Positions 46,424-57,300 of a stretch of 64,000 nucleotides of DNA are shown in pieces. The position numbers and the translations under genes are program-made. Under the pieces are notes generated by a model, which was not told the origin of the DNA, searched no databases, and worked only from the letters and a program-made list of their open reading frames with translations. The number at the start of each line of letters is the position of its first letter. Within the stretch, counting starts at the first letter, position 1. This DNA is from Azolla caroliniana (Eukaryota > Polypodiophyta), in the NCBI GenBank assembly GCA_043228905.1, contig JBHGNT010000008.1:15686001-15750000 (forward strand). The letters are read 5' to 3'.

Positions 46424-47092
46424 TGTTGGTAGACAGGTCCCTCCGGATGGGAAGGGAGAAGAACAGTGCCGACGAACAAACTCGGCCGACGCCGATAGGC
46501 CGAGGCCGAAACGGTATGAACCGGATGGGGAGTACCCGACTGCGGAGAGTCGGATGGTGTAGGCCCGGTATGAACCGGATGGGGAGTGCCCGACTGCAGA
46601 GAGTTGGATGGTGTAGGCCCGGTATGAACCGGATGAGGAGTACCCGACTGCGGAGAGCCGGATGGAGCCCATCGAGGCTACATTTGTAAATAGCCGAAAA
46701 GTCATATTAGTATAAATATGACTTAGGGCAAACTTTTAGTGGGTAGTTGTCGTTTTTTTTTGTTGTTATTCTTCCTTGTTGGTGCAAGAAGAAATTAGAG
46801 CGCGTAACTGTACAGAGAGAGAGAGAGAGAGAGAGAGACGAGGTTGTTGCCTCTGTTGTAACCGCCGCCTGTGGCGAAGATCTGTGATCTCACTGTTGTA
46901 TATTTCTACATAGTGACAGTTTGCAGCTTGTGGGCTGCCGTGGTTTTTCCCCTATTTTGGGGTTTTCCACGTATACCTCCTGTGTACCATTTCTCCTCTT
47001 TTGTGTCGCGTTTCATTACCTGTTTTTCTATGTATGAAAAGAATCTCGGTTGTGGCCGAGCGTCGGACATAAGGAACGTCGAGTTCTCAACA
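46424..47092 (+). repeat. 5' LTR of copia family A
   Basis: 669 bp, starts TGTTGGTAGACAGG and ends GTTCTCAACA. The U3 part has a minisatellite of GGTATGAACCGGATG(G/A)GGA units. Downstream are a TATAAATATGACTTAGGG block (likely promoter TATA), a GA-run and TCGGTTGTGGCCGAGCG. It has one more AACCGGATG unit than its partner and lacks about 20 bp present there near 51690. Confidence 0.95.
46709..46720 (+). promoter_or_regulatory. Probable LTR TATA box
   Basis: AGTATAAATATG lies in the 5' LTR and is conserved in the other family A LTRs (near 32525, 43765 and 51500). Conservation across diverged copies supports a promoter role; the transcription start is not determined. Confidence 0.55.
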
Positions 47093-47094
47093 AG

Positions 47095-47106
47095 TGGTAT
47101 CAGAGC
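47095..47106 (+). other. Primer-binding site (initiator tRNA-Met)
   Basis: TGGTATCAGAGC lies two bases after the 5' LTR. It is the standard plant Ty1/copia PBS complementary to the initiator methionine tRNA 3' end. Confidence 0.95.
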
Positions 47107-47122
47107 GAAATCGACATAGAAA

Positions 47123-50100
47123 ATGGACGAATCGTTTGGTGGCATGTTCAAGCTCACCGGCTCCAACTATTCAGTGTGGAAGTCGAAGATGAGGGACATG
47201 CTCGTGGTTAAAGACCTCTGGCTACCGGTTCAGTTCGGGGACAAGAGACCGGACAAAATCGACGCCGCGATATGGGAGGTGATGCACATGAAGACAACGA
47301 CGTACATACGGTGCTTCATCGACATGAGCCTGTACAACAACTTCAATGAAGAGAGCAAGGCTCATGAGCTCTGGGAGAAGATCGGCATAATGTTCCAGAA
47401 CAAAAATGTTGTCAATCAGGTGTCGGTATTCCGGAAGCTAGTAAGACTCCGGTACCAAGATGGCTCCAGCATGGCGGAGCATATGAATGCCTTCCAGGGG
47501 CTGATTCACCAGGCAACGTCATTGGAAGTACCTCTTGCTGATGAGGTCCTAGCGCTACTCCTGCTCGGTTCCCTCCCGGATAGCTGGGAGACGTTGGTTG
47601 TCACTTTGGGCAACGCCGGGCCGGAAGGAAAACGGTTATCCCTAGCAAGAGTAAAGTCGACCTTGCTAGATGAGGAGGCTCGTCGGAAAGACAAAGATAC
47701 GAGCTCCGACTCCAAAGCGCTCCTTACCGAATCGGAACGCGGAAGACATAGAAACCGTAGTCCCCAGAACAGGGAGAAGTCGGGGACACGATCAAAGTCA
47801 AGGGGGAGGCCTACTTGCTTCTATTGCGGCAAGCCGGGACACTTCCAAAAGAACTGTCGGCATTTCCGTAAAGACAAGGAAACCGACGGTACCGATTCGA
47901 AGCAAACTCCGAACTGGAACGGTACAGACCGGAACGGTAAAGACCGGAGGGGGCCGGACCGGAAGGGAACGACGGCAATTGCGGCAAGTGAAGAGGAGTT
48001 GATGCTCATCACCGAGGAGAGTGAGATAAACCATGCCGGCGACGAGATGATCTGGGTGGTAGACTCCGGAGCGTCGTTCCACCTTACCCCGGACCGGAAA
48101 TGCTTCTCATCCTACTCAGCCGGTGATCATGGCTGTGTCCGGATGGGGAATGAAGGAACATGCCGAATCGTCGGCATAGGAGACGTGTGGCTGACAACAC
48201 CAACCGGATGCAAGTTGCTGTTGAAGAATGTCCGACACGTTCCGGAAGTTCGTTTGAACCTGATATCAGCCAGTCGGCTGGATGATGAAGGCTACACGGG
48301 TAGCATCCGGAACGGTGTCATGAAGTTCAGCAAAGGGAGCCTGATTGTGGCTCGGGCCCGGAAGGTAAACACACTGTACCTGATGAATGCCCGGTTATGT
48401 CCGGAAGAAGTGAACGTGGCTTCCGACACTTCTGGTGAGCTGTGGCATAAGAGGCTATGTCACATGAGTGAGAAGGGGATGAAGAGGCTTGCAGACGACA
48501 ACCTCATTCCAGTGAAGAACGTGCATTTAGAGAAGTGCACTGATTGTCTGGCCGGTAAGCAGAACCGGACCTCCTTCCGACCAAGGCCACCGATGAGACG
48601 TAATGCACCACTGGAGTTGGTGCATACGGATGTTTGTCAAGTAGACACGAAGTCACATGCCGGAGCGCAGTACTTCGTGACGTTCATAGATGACCACAGC
48701 CGGAAGCTGTGGGCCACACCGCTGAAGACGAAGGATCAGGTGTTATCCGTCTTCAAAGAGCTCCACGCGAGAGTGGAAAGAGAAACCGGCCGGAAGCTGA
48801 AGGCGGTTCGAGCAGATAACGGAGGTGAGTACCGGGGGCAGTTCGAGGAGTACTGCCGATCGAAGGGAATCCGGCTCGAATTTACCGTGCCGAAGACGCC
48901 GGAACTAAACGGACTGGCCGAGAGGATGAACCGGACCATAATGGAGAGGGTCCGGAGTATGCTAGCGCATGCAAAACTACCCAAGAAGTTTTGGGTTGAG
49001 GCACTGTCGACGGCGACATATGTGATAAACAGATCACCCTCAGTACCCTTGGACGGAGACACGCCACAGAGAGTATGGACCGGTAAGGAAGTGTCCTACC
49101 GGCATCTGAGGGTGTTCGGGTGTCTCGCGTACGTGCATGTAGCAAAGGACCGGAGAGGAAAGTTAGATCCAAAGACCCGGCCATGCATATTCCTCGGTTA
49201 CGGTGACGATGAGTTCGGCTACCGAGTGTGGGACCCGGTCGACAAGAAGGTATTCCGGAGTCAAGATATTATCTTCATGGAGAACAAGACGCTCGCCGAC
49301 TGGGAGTCGGAGAAGAAGATAATGAACTCCGAGTCGACCGGTAAGGATAGACTCTACAATGAGCAGACCCAACCGGCAAGAGACCGGTTAGCACTCGAGG
49401 AACCAGCCAGTTACGGTGAGGATACCGAACCGGCAGAAGAAGAAGTAGAGGAAGCTGAGACCGGAAGCGGTCAAGACCCCGAATCGGATTCGGATGAAGA
49501 GCAAATGGAGGAAGCTGAGACCGGAACCGGTCAACACCCCGAATCGGATTCGGATGAAGAGAAAATGGAGGAACCGGTTATCGAAGCCCGAAGACGTAGA
49601 TATCCTCTCAGAGAGAGAAGGGCGCCCCGGAGATTTCCGGATGCAGAGCATGTCCTGCTGACCGATGAGGGGGAGCCAGAAAGCTTCGAAGAAGCGAAGG
49701 AAGACACCCACAGCCGAAAATGGTTAAGTGCCATGCAGGATGAGATGGATTCCCTGCATGAGAACCATACGTACGAATTGGTGGAGCTGCCGAAAGGAAA
49801 GCGGGCACTCCGAAACAAGTGGGTGTTCAAGTTGAAACCGGGAGATGCCGGCAACCCCCCGAGATACAAAGCCAGGATCGTGGTGAAGGGGTTCCAGCAG
49901 AAGAAGGGCGTGGACTTCGACGAAATATTCGCCCCGGTAGTAAAGATGACCTCCATCCGGATGGTGCTGAGTATAGCAGCAAGCATGGACCTCGAGGTAG
50001 AGCAGCTGGACGTGAAGACGGCATTCCTTCATGGCGACCTCGAAGAGGAGATCTACATGCAGCAACCGGAAGGATTTGTGGAGAAAGGGAAGGAGTACCT

Positions 50101-51244
50101 GGTATGCCGGTTGAAGAAGAGCCTGTACGGACTGAAGCAGGCTCCCCGGCAATGGTACCGGAAGTTCGACTCCTTCATGACCGATCAAGGGTACCATAAG
50201 ACGCAGGCCGATCACTGCGTGTTCGTGAAGAAGTTCGAAGGAGGGGACTTCCTGATACTCCTCCTGTACGTGGATGACATGTTGATCGTCGGACGAGACC
50301 AAGGCAAAATACGGATGCTGAAGAAGGCTCTCAACCGGACCTTCTCAATGAAAGACTTGGGTCCGGCAAGACAGATGTTGGGGATGCACATCATTCGGGA
50401 CCGGTCAGTGAAGCAATTATGGCTGTCACAGGAGAAGTATGTGACAAAGGTGCTTCACCGGTTCAACATGTCAGATGCAAAACCGGTCGGATCGACACTT
50501 CCGGCAAACTGCAAGTTGTCCGGCAAGCAAAGCCCGAAGACAAAAGGAGAGAAGGCAGATATGATGAAGATCCCATATGCCTCTGCCGTCGGGAGCTTGA
50601 TGTATGCAATGGTTTGTACCCGACCGGACATTGGATACGCAATCGGAGTGGTGAGCCGGTTCATGAGTAATCCCGGCAAGGAGCATTGGAACGCGGTCAA
50701 ATGGATACTCCGGTATTTGAAGGGCACTTCAAATATGTGTCTCCGATTCGGCTCCGGGAAACCTCAACTGGACGGTTTCACCGATTCGGACATGTCGGCT
50801 GATGTGGACACCAGCCGGTCTACATCCGGATATGTGATGACATATGCAAGGGGAGTTGTTTCGTGGCAGTCGAGGCTACAGAAGACGGTTGCATTGTCAA
50901 CCACAGAGGCGGAGTACATGGCGGCTGTAGAAGCCGGCAAGGAAATATTATGGATGAAGGACTTCATCGGAGAGCTCGGTATCCGGCAAGAGGAATACCG
51001 ACTCTACTGCGACAGTCAAAGTGCCATCCACCTTGCTAAGAATGCGGCCTACCATTCCCGGACGAAGCATATCCAACGGAGGTATCACTGGATCCGGGAA
51101 AGGGTAGATGACCAGGAGTTCGCACTGGCGAAGATTCACACGGCCGAGAACGGGTCAGATATGCTGACCAAAGTGCTGACACCCGACAAGCTGGACGCAT
51201 GCCGGAAGAGGATCGGGCTGGAAAGACACCCCATGCCGGAGTGA
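47123..51244 (+). CDS. Gag-pol polyprotein, Ty1/copia
   Basis: 1373 residues, one frame. Gag (about 1-220) starts MDESFGGMFKLTGSNYSVWK. The zinc knuckle CFYCGKPGHFQKNC is at about 232-245. The aspartic protease has VVDSGASFHLT (Asp at about 314). GAG_pre-integrase has LWHKRLCHMSEKG and CTDCLAGK (about 439-477). Integrase has HTDVCQV, FIDDHSRKLW, ADNGGEY and AERMNRTIMERV, supplying the DDE residues (about 500-605). RT starts at about 883 with LPKGKRALRNKWVFK; its active site YVDDMLIVG is at about 1049. RNase H has LSTTEAEYMAAVEAGKE (about 1259) and runs to the end. An acidic linker between integrase and RT contains a 20-residue tandem duplication. No stops or frameshifts; the product should be processed by its own protease. 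Confidence 0.97.
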   Translation: MDESFGGMFKLTGSNYSVWKSKMRDMLVVKDLWLPVQFGDKRPDKIDAAIWEVMHMKTTTYIRCFIDMSLYNNFNEESKAHELWEKIGIMFQNKNVVNQVSVFRKLVRLRYQDGSSMAEHMNAFQGLIHQATSLEVPLADEVLALLLLGSLPDSWETLVVTLGNAGPEGKRLSLARVKSTLLDEEARRKDKDTSSDSKALLTESERGRHRNRSPQNREKSGTRSKSRGRPTCFYCGKPGHFQKNCRHFRKDKETDGTDSKQTPNWNGTDRNGKDRRGPDRKGTTAIAASEEELMLITEESEINHAGDEMIWVVDSGASFHLTPDRKCFSSYSAGDHGCVRMGNEGTCRIVGIGDVWLTTPTGCKLLLKNVRHVPEVRLNLISASRLDDEGYTGSIRNGVMKFSKGSLIVARARKVNTLYLMNARLCPEEVNVASDTSGELWHKRLCHMSEKGMKRLADDNLIPVKNVHLEKCTDCLAGKQNRTSFRPRPPMRRNAPLELVHTDVCQVDTKSHAGAQYFVTFIDDHSRKLWATPLKTKDQVLSVFKELHARVERETGRKLKAVRADNGGEYRGQFEEYCRSKGIRLEFTVPKTPELNGLAERMNRTIMERVRSMLAHAKLPKKFWVEALSTATYVINRSPSVPLDGDTPQRVWTGKEVSYRHLRVFGCLAYVHVAKDRRGKLDPKTRPCIFLGYGDDEFGYRVWDPVDKKVFRSQDIIFMENKTLADWESEKKIMNSESTGKDRLYNEQTQPARDRLALEEPASYGEDTEPAEEEVEEAETGSGQDPESDSDEEQMEEAETGTGQHPESDSDEEKMEEPVIEARRRRYPLRERRAPRRFPDAEHVLLTDEGEPESFEEAKEDTHSRKWLSAMQDEMDSLHENHTYELVELPKGKRALRNKWVFKLKPGDAGNPPRYKARIVVKGFQQKKGVDFDEIFAPVVKMTSIRMVLSIAASMDLEVEQLDVKTAFLHGDLEEEIYMQQPEGFVEKGKEYLVCRLKKSLYGLKQAPRQWYRKFDSFMTDQGYHKTQADHCVFVKKFEGGDFLILLLYVDDMLIVGRDQGKIRMLKKALNRTFSMKDLGPARQMLGMHIIRDRSVKQLWLSQEKYVTKVLHRFNMSDAKPVGSTLPANCKLSGKQSPKTKGEKADMMKIPYASAVGSLMYAMVCTRPDIGYAIGVVSRFMSNPGKEHWNAVKWILRYLKGTSNMCLRFGSGKPQLDGFTDSDMSADVDTSRSTSGYVMTYARGVVSWQSRLQKTVALSTTEAEYMAAVEAGKEILWMKDFIGELGIRQEEYRLYCDSQSAIHLAKNAAYHSRTKHIQRRYHWIRERVDDQEFALAKIHTAENGSDMLTKVLTPDKLDACRKRIGLERHPMPE
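49448..49567 (+). repeat. 60-bp tandem duplication within pol linker
   Basis: Units 49448-49507 and 49508-49567 both encode EEAETGxGQxPESDSDEExM. They are in frame, so the acidic linker between integrase and RT was lengthened by 20 residues without breaking the ORF. Confidence 0.92.
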
Positions 51245-51254
51245 AGGGGGAGTT
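51243..51254 (+). other. Polypurine tract
   Basis: GAAGGGGGAGTT lies directly before the 3' LTR and overlaps the gag-pol stop codon. It is conserved in both family A relics. Confidence 0.9.
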
Positions 51255-51601
51255 TGTTGGTAGACAGGTCCCTCCGGATGGGAAGGGAGAAGAACAGTGC
51301 CGACGAACAAACTCGGCCGAGGCCGAAACGGTATGAACCGGATGGGGAGTACCCGACTGCGGAGAGTCGGATGGTGTAGGCCCGGTATGAACCGGATGAG
51401 GAGTACCCGACTGCGGGGAGCCGGATGGGGAGTACCCGACTGCGGAGAGCCGGATGGAGCCCATCGAGGCTACATTTGTAAATAGCCGAAAAGTCATATT
51501 AGTATAAATATGACTTAGGGCAAACTTTTAGTGGGTAGTTGTCGTTTTTTTTGTTGTTATTCTTCCTTGTTGGTGCAAGAAGAAATTAGAGCGCGTAACT
51601 G

Positions 51602-51644
<43 letters not shown>

Positions 51645-51920
51645 GAGGTCGTTGCCTCTGTTGTAACCGCCGCCTGTGGCGAAGATCTGAGAGCACGAGG
51701 TCGTTGCCTCAGTGATCTCACTGTTGTATATTTCTACATAGTGACAGCTTGCAGCTTGTGGGCTGCCGTGGTTTTTCCCCTATTTTGGGGTTTTCCACGT
51801 ATACCTCCTGTGTACCATTTCTCCTCTTTTGTGTCGCGTTTCATTACCTGTTTTTCTGTGTATGAAAAGAATCTCGGTTGTGGCCGAGCATCAGACATAA
51901 GGAACGTCGAGTTCTCAACA
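51255..51920 (+). repeat. 3' LTR of copia family A
   Basis: 666 bp, same ends as the 5' LTR. It differs by rearranged U3 minisatellite units, a longer GA-run (51605-51643) and an extra GAGCACGAGGTCGTTGCCTC block (51690-51709). Confidence 0.95.
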
Positions 51921-52340
51921 ATACATGACGAAAGGATTATGCTGAAAATGAGTATAAAGGTTGTAGCCATGATAGATCAACAAGAGAGCTCAAAGACTAA
52001 GAGTGGAAAAATAAAAAGATTGGTTGTCCATATGTTCATCCATGTAGATGTCCATATGTGGATAGATACTACGTCATTATTCTTCCGTTCCCTCATGCTC
52101 ATCAGCATGTGTAATAAATACCACATTTTTATTTCTTATAATATACCAACGTCTGCATAGATGTTGTACATAGAGACAAATTCTCTAACTTATGATGTCT
52201 TGTAGGGGAAACCGTAGAAGAAATTTCTTTCAGCGTCAAGATTTCATGATCCTGCTTCTGGGATGATGGAATTTGCATTTCAACAACTTTATCCACCTCC
52301 CTTGAATTATTTTGAGAAGAAATATCCCTACCTTCTATCC
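51921..52340. other. Stretch after the copia element, no gene recognised
   Basis: Begins with the right target duplication ATACA (51921-51925) and continues as AT-rich sequence without a recognisable gene. Confidence 0.5.
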
Positions 52341-52344
52341 GCAC

Positions 52345-54373
52345 CATAGAAGTCAATTTAGGGGCCTCATCTGATCAACGAGGAAAATCCTTCCCAAAAT
52401 GCCCTAAATGTTTGCATATAAAACATTGATTTGGAAGCCCCTGATACAAAATCCTCTAGGATAACGACTCCTTATTTTCCTGCACATTCGGCAACAAAAC
52501 AGAAGATGGTGTCTTCATGACATGTGGTAATACGTTGTCGTGAAGATCCGTCACTACGTGCGGATCGTGAGGCAGAACCACCAAGGTCTTGGACCGGAAG
52601 GATTCCAAGTTTATACTAACTTTAGCGAGAAAGTATTTAAGCTAGATTGAGAGAGATTGATATGACGAAAGAGAGATATTAAGATAAAGATTGAACTTTT
52701 AACTTTTAGATTTAAGAGAGAAGATACATCAACAATAGGATTACAAGTTTCTTATTTTTCCCAAATATTCATTAGTTTTCTCTTTCTTGATTCCTCCACT
52801 CTTTTATAGATGCCCCCATGCATATGGTGCATGTGAGGGTGCAAGACATGCACGTAATGCATGCAATGCATGTTTGCCATGTCATCATCTAAGCTCTCAT
52901 GTATGAGAATTTACATGTAAAATGATCAAAGTAAAACTTTTGAAAATATGACTTGGCTTAGTGGTAAGCCTATTGACTTTCAACTTGGAAGTGCAATGTT
53001 CAAATTCTTACTTGCACCCCTTTGTATACAAATTTGTTTTTACTAGGCTTTTTAGTCTTGTTTTTACAAATGTTTAAGTGCATATTACACATTCACTTGA
53101 CCTCCAATGAACTAGACTATTTTGTTCGTTTCACATCAGAAAACTTCAAGACATCGTACGTCGCGATAAATTTTCCCGTCCAGTTCATCCAGTTCCTTCC
53201 GATCCGCATCCCAAGCCGGTTTCGTTGTCGTTCGGTCACTAGTACCAGTCCCGGTCCTATCGTCGTCCGATCACCGGTTCCGGTACTGTCACCATCCGGC
53301 CGTTGTCCGGTCATCAGTTCTATCGCCGTCTGGCCGCCGATTCCGTCGTCGTCCGTCCGTCTGGATCCGTCCAAAACAAATGGACTTGGCTGCATCCATT
53401 CGTCAAGTCATATAACTCAACCTTTCTATGCTCCAAACACATAAATATATTATGAAGAGGTATTGGTCGGCTTATATACTCTGGGATCCTTATTTGTCCT
53501 GTCTATGTGGGATACCTCACAATTTTGTTTTTCTCTTCTTCTTCGCAATCTTCATACCCACATAACTTGACACTTAGTTGTCCGTTTCTTATGTAGAAAA
53601 GTGCATTTGAAAGCTCTTGAAAACCTCCATCTTTTCGTACCAAGATATTAAACTTATTTAAAATAGTATCTTTACTATTATTGTTTCATATCTTGTGAGA
53701 AGAACCACCCTCGATTTTGTATGTTCCTCACAATTTTCACATTATCGCCGAAAATCTTCATGACAACGTTATGCCTAGGTGCCAAGATCCTCAGAGCTAG
53801 TGCTCCTCATATATGATCATCCTCTATCGATGCCTCATCTTTAATAGCTATTACTTCACCAGGAAGAGAGCCTATCTGAGGTAGCATTTGATGCCATTCT
53901 TTCTTCAATCCCGAGAAAATGGTTGTAAAGACCATATGTGCCTCTTTGTTCTATAGGATATCATCTACAAACCACATTATGAGTCCACTTGTAAAACAAT
54001 ATCCAAGCATCCTCAATGATGTATTATTGGTCTTCAACCGACGAGCAACAAAAGAAGGATCAATAAACTCCAACTGGTAACATCCTTTGCCCATGAATTG
54101 GATGTCCACAACATTGTTAATTTCTTCTGGGAAGTTCGCATACAACATACGACACAATTCATACATACTCAGCCTTTATCCTTCCATATGTGCCACTAGA
54201 GAGACCGCCTCTAGCCGATGTATTTCTGTCAACATTAAATTCCTATCTTAATCTGACAAGGAGAGTGAGACGAACCTACTTGAAATATGGGGAGAGGTGA
54301 TAGGCGGATCGAGGGGAGTTGCACTAGAACCCCCTTTGTGCATTGAATTAGGTGCCGCTCGTCGCTCTGCCAT
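52345..54373 (-). pseudogene. DUF4283/zinc-knuckle (LINE ORF1-like) pseudogene
   Basis: Minus strand from ATG 54373: MAERRAAPNSMHKGGSS, then with isolated stops a DUF4283-like core (NVVDIQFMGKGCYQLEFIDP, 54110-54050) and FTTIFSGLKKEWHQMLPQIG. About 1.5 kb further on is the knuckle CFICKHLGHFGKDFP (about 52430-52385), whose last Cys has become Phe. DUF4283 followed by a CCHC knuckle is the layout of plant L1-type ORF1/gag-like proteins. At least five stops and unrelated sequence between the parts show it is dead. Confidence 0.62.
53150..53400. other. CCGG-rich patch of unknown origin
   Basis: A GC-rich island in AT-rich surroundings, with repeated CCGGTN and CGTCGTCCG. Base composition resembles the copia family A gag region, but no alignment is evident. 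It lies within the DUF4283 pseudogene interval. Confidence 0.3.
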
Positions 54374-54429
54374 CACTGTTCTTTATCCTCAAGAATAGAC
54401 TTAGCACATTAAACATTAGGGGAAACTCT

Positions 54430-56095
54430 TAAGATTTCAAAAGCGGAAATAATTAACGATTAGTTAACCGTTGACAAAAAACAAAGGCCATGACACTTAA
54501 AATGTATAGAAGATTAATAGCCAACTGATGAGCATTTTACTTCTTCTTCTTTGCTTTTCATGATCTACATTAGAGTTTCTCTCGTCTCTCATTGATTATG
54601 TTAAGTGATTAACTCTAAGCATTGCATAGAACTTTTATTGACATTAATCTTGCTTAATTGTGGTGTGCATGTTCACTTTCTAATTATATTTCATTATATT
54701 TTAGCATGTTTAAGAGTTTCATTTAATTATTTCCTTAAGTATATGTACTTTTTAATTAAGTTAGTTTACTAAGAGAGCAAGGAGATATTATTTAACTTGA
54801 TGGCATGTAGCTTAGGGATCAATGATCACTCTTACCCCTCTTGCCAACAATAGGGTAGACGACAAGTTGTTATATACATACAACTTTGGATGAGATTAAG
54901 ATGTGTGTTTAGTGTAACAAATCTACAATCAACACATTCGATTTGGCATTGTTGGCAAGAACCAAGATCATCACTTGAAGCTATTGTTGAGCTTTCAATA
55001 ACTTCCTAAAGCATTGACTAAGTGAGTAAACAAACTAACTAAAAGGAATAGCCATGTTTGACCAAAAGGAGATGAACGATGGGCTAAACTAAATAGTTGT
55101 GCGACTAACACCCAAAAATCTTTTGCAATTGATTAGTTTTTAATTATTTTTTGTGTTGTTATTTTTTCTTTATCATAACTTTTCTGTCTAATTATTTGAT
55201 TCTCCCACTCACCATGTACTTGTCAAGAGTTAAAATATAAAAGGTTAAAATAATAAAGTGAGCGTAACCACAACAAACTCGAGGATGATTAAATTCAATC
55301 AATAATAAAGTTTTACAATAGTTAACCCTTCTTCATATAGTGACAAATATTAAGTTAAAGATGAATATTGGGGTGATATCCTTGAGTTTCAATGTGGCGA
55401 GTCTACGGTAAATGGTATCATGGATCGAACTAAGGATGAACAAGTATTAAGAGATTTATGGAGAATGAGGATTAAGGGTGTTAACCACACCAACCTCTCC
55501 CAAGCAAATGACATGAGACAAACATAAAATACCATTGATGTCCCATACCACCAACTATTACCTTAAGTAAACGATCCAAAGAAGATAGCTAAGCATCACC
55601 AATAGAGTCTCAACAACATCTCAATATGTCATAATGAAGGGGTTAGCTAGTTCTTTTATATAGCTCAACACTGAAGGCTCCCAAACCACCACATGTTCCC
55701 ATGTGTCATAGGTCTATATGGGTTTGTCCAAAATCTTAAGATTATCAGTTTCCTAATTATCCTACCTTAACCCATTAAAATTATCTATAGAATTGATCTG
55801 TGAGGTTATGCTTATAACACGCTCTTGTTTCAAAAGCATTGCACTCTCGCAATGACAAATCAAAATTAGGAAAGCTAGATTTATGCACATGATCTTTCTC
55901 CCGAGTGGCAATGTGTACAGTTCAATCCAACCATTAGTTTTGAATTCTCGTATGTGTTTACATCTCAAAAGTTTAGTTTGAGAAACGATTTTTTTTCCAG
56001 TAAATGAGGTTTAAAAAGACAAATCCTCATGAGTTACCATTTTTTTATGGTTACTGTTTTGTCGTTGGAACCCAAAAGTTTTTTGAGGTGACTAA
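54430..56095. other. AT-rich stretch, probably decayed gypsy LTR/leader sequence
   Basis: TTTGGCATTGTTGGCAAGAA at 54943-54962 resembles a degraded TTTGGCGCCGTTGCCGGGGA, the leader/PBS block of some plant Ty3/gypsy lineages. No LTR pair is visible and nothing else was recognised. Confidence 0.25.
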
Positions 56096-56099
56096 CATG

Positions 56100-57300
56100 G
56101 AAAACAAGATAAACATCGAGACCATCAAGAGGATCGGACTAATAGCCTGATGAACGAATGCACTTTTAAATTGTCAAAGGTCCATGATATATTGAAGTTA
56201 ATGTAAAACACTTACGTGTAGATAAAGTTTTGGAATTAAGAGGTATAAGCAAGAAGACTTTATTCACCAGGGTTATGGACATGAGGATGCCTACTATGAT
56301 TGGCATAAAAATGTGTTCTATCTTGAGCAATCTTAATGTTATCTCATGCAATATGTGTTTATTTTTTTTGCAATTTTCTAAGATTATTATTATTTACATA
56401 TTCTCACTCACAACTAATAACCATGTACATCAACATTTAGTACATTTAGAGCTTTTATAAACAAACTCTAATAAAAGGAGGTACTGTTTCCATTTTGTAG
56501 GCTTCTTCGCCACATAAGCTCGAAGCATATCCACAATAATTTGATTGACTTGTTTACTTTGACCATCAAATTGAGATTGATCTAAGGAACTCTTACTCAA
56601 AGTATTTTCCAACTTCTTAAAGATGAAGATCTAAAAATCTACCATAAACTTTGAATCTCTATCACCGACTACATCCATTGATAACCATAAAATTGAAATA
56701 ATTACCAACAATTGGTAAAACAATTCATGAGTTGTTACCATAGTTTTAGTTTGCATGAACTTGGCTAGTTTTGTTAGTCAATCAACAATAACCTACATAC
56801 AGTCACGACCTCTTTGTGTTCGAAGCAAGTTAGCAATAAAATATATAGATATACTTTCCCATTTATTTTTAGGAATATCCAAGGGATGCAAAAGACTAGA
56901 AAACTTCATGTCACTTAACCTTATTCACCTAACATTGCAAACATTCTATTACATAGTTTTGCATGCATTCATAATTTAGGCCACAAAAATTTGTAGAGTT
57001 TAGAGCAAATGTTTGATGTATTCCAAAGTGCTTGATTAAATTTTTTTCTTTACTTGAGGGAGATTTGGAACACAAACCTCTCCATTGCAATCGAGTTGAC
57101 CATTAGAAATGTGACGTTGTCTTCAAGGGTATTGGTGATTTTAGTGGAATCTTTACTAGATTTAGTTCTCATGTAGTATCTTTTGACAAAGCTGTCATGA
57201 ATGTATTTCCCTTGAAGTTGATCAAATATATCCAATTTTAATTCAATGAAGCCAAGCATGTGACTTTGTGCTTTGAAGTATAATCATCCCTCGTTAAGAA
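56100..57300 (-). pseudogene. Ty3/gypsy integrase remnant
   Basis: Minus-strand pieces in order: LQGKYIHDSFVKRYY (about 57210), the pre-integrase segment; LLRTQRGRDCM then VIVDxLTKLAKF (about 56830-56760), the DDE core; SQFDGQSKQVNQ then MLRAYVAKKPTKWKQYL (56570-56460); and the C-terminal part IKIAQDRTHFYANHSRHP with KTLSTRKCFTLTSIYHGPLT (56330-56170). Repeated stops and frameshifts mark it as dead. No RT domain or LTRs were recognised nearby. Confidence 0.75.

Larger units (their letters stand above)
46424..51920 (+). mobile_element. Complete Ty1/copia retrotransposon, family A
   Basis: 5497 bp with every expected part: 5' LTR 46424-47092, PBS 47095-47106, one uninterrupted gag-pol ORF 47123-51244, PPT 51243-51254, 3' LTR 51255-51920 and a 5-bp TSD. 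The LTRs differ mainly in repeat copy number and microsatellite length, with few substitutions. This points to recent insertion. The element is GC-richer (CCGG-rich) than its surroundings. It is potentially autonomous. Confidence 0.97.

Noticed and set aside
48736-50302. Long antisense ORFs within the copia element
   Set aside because: They are shadows caused by the GC-rich codon use of the gag-pol ORF on the plus strand.
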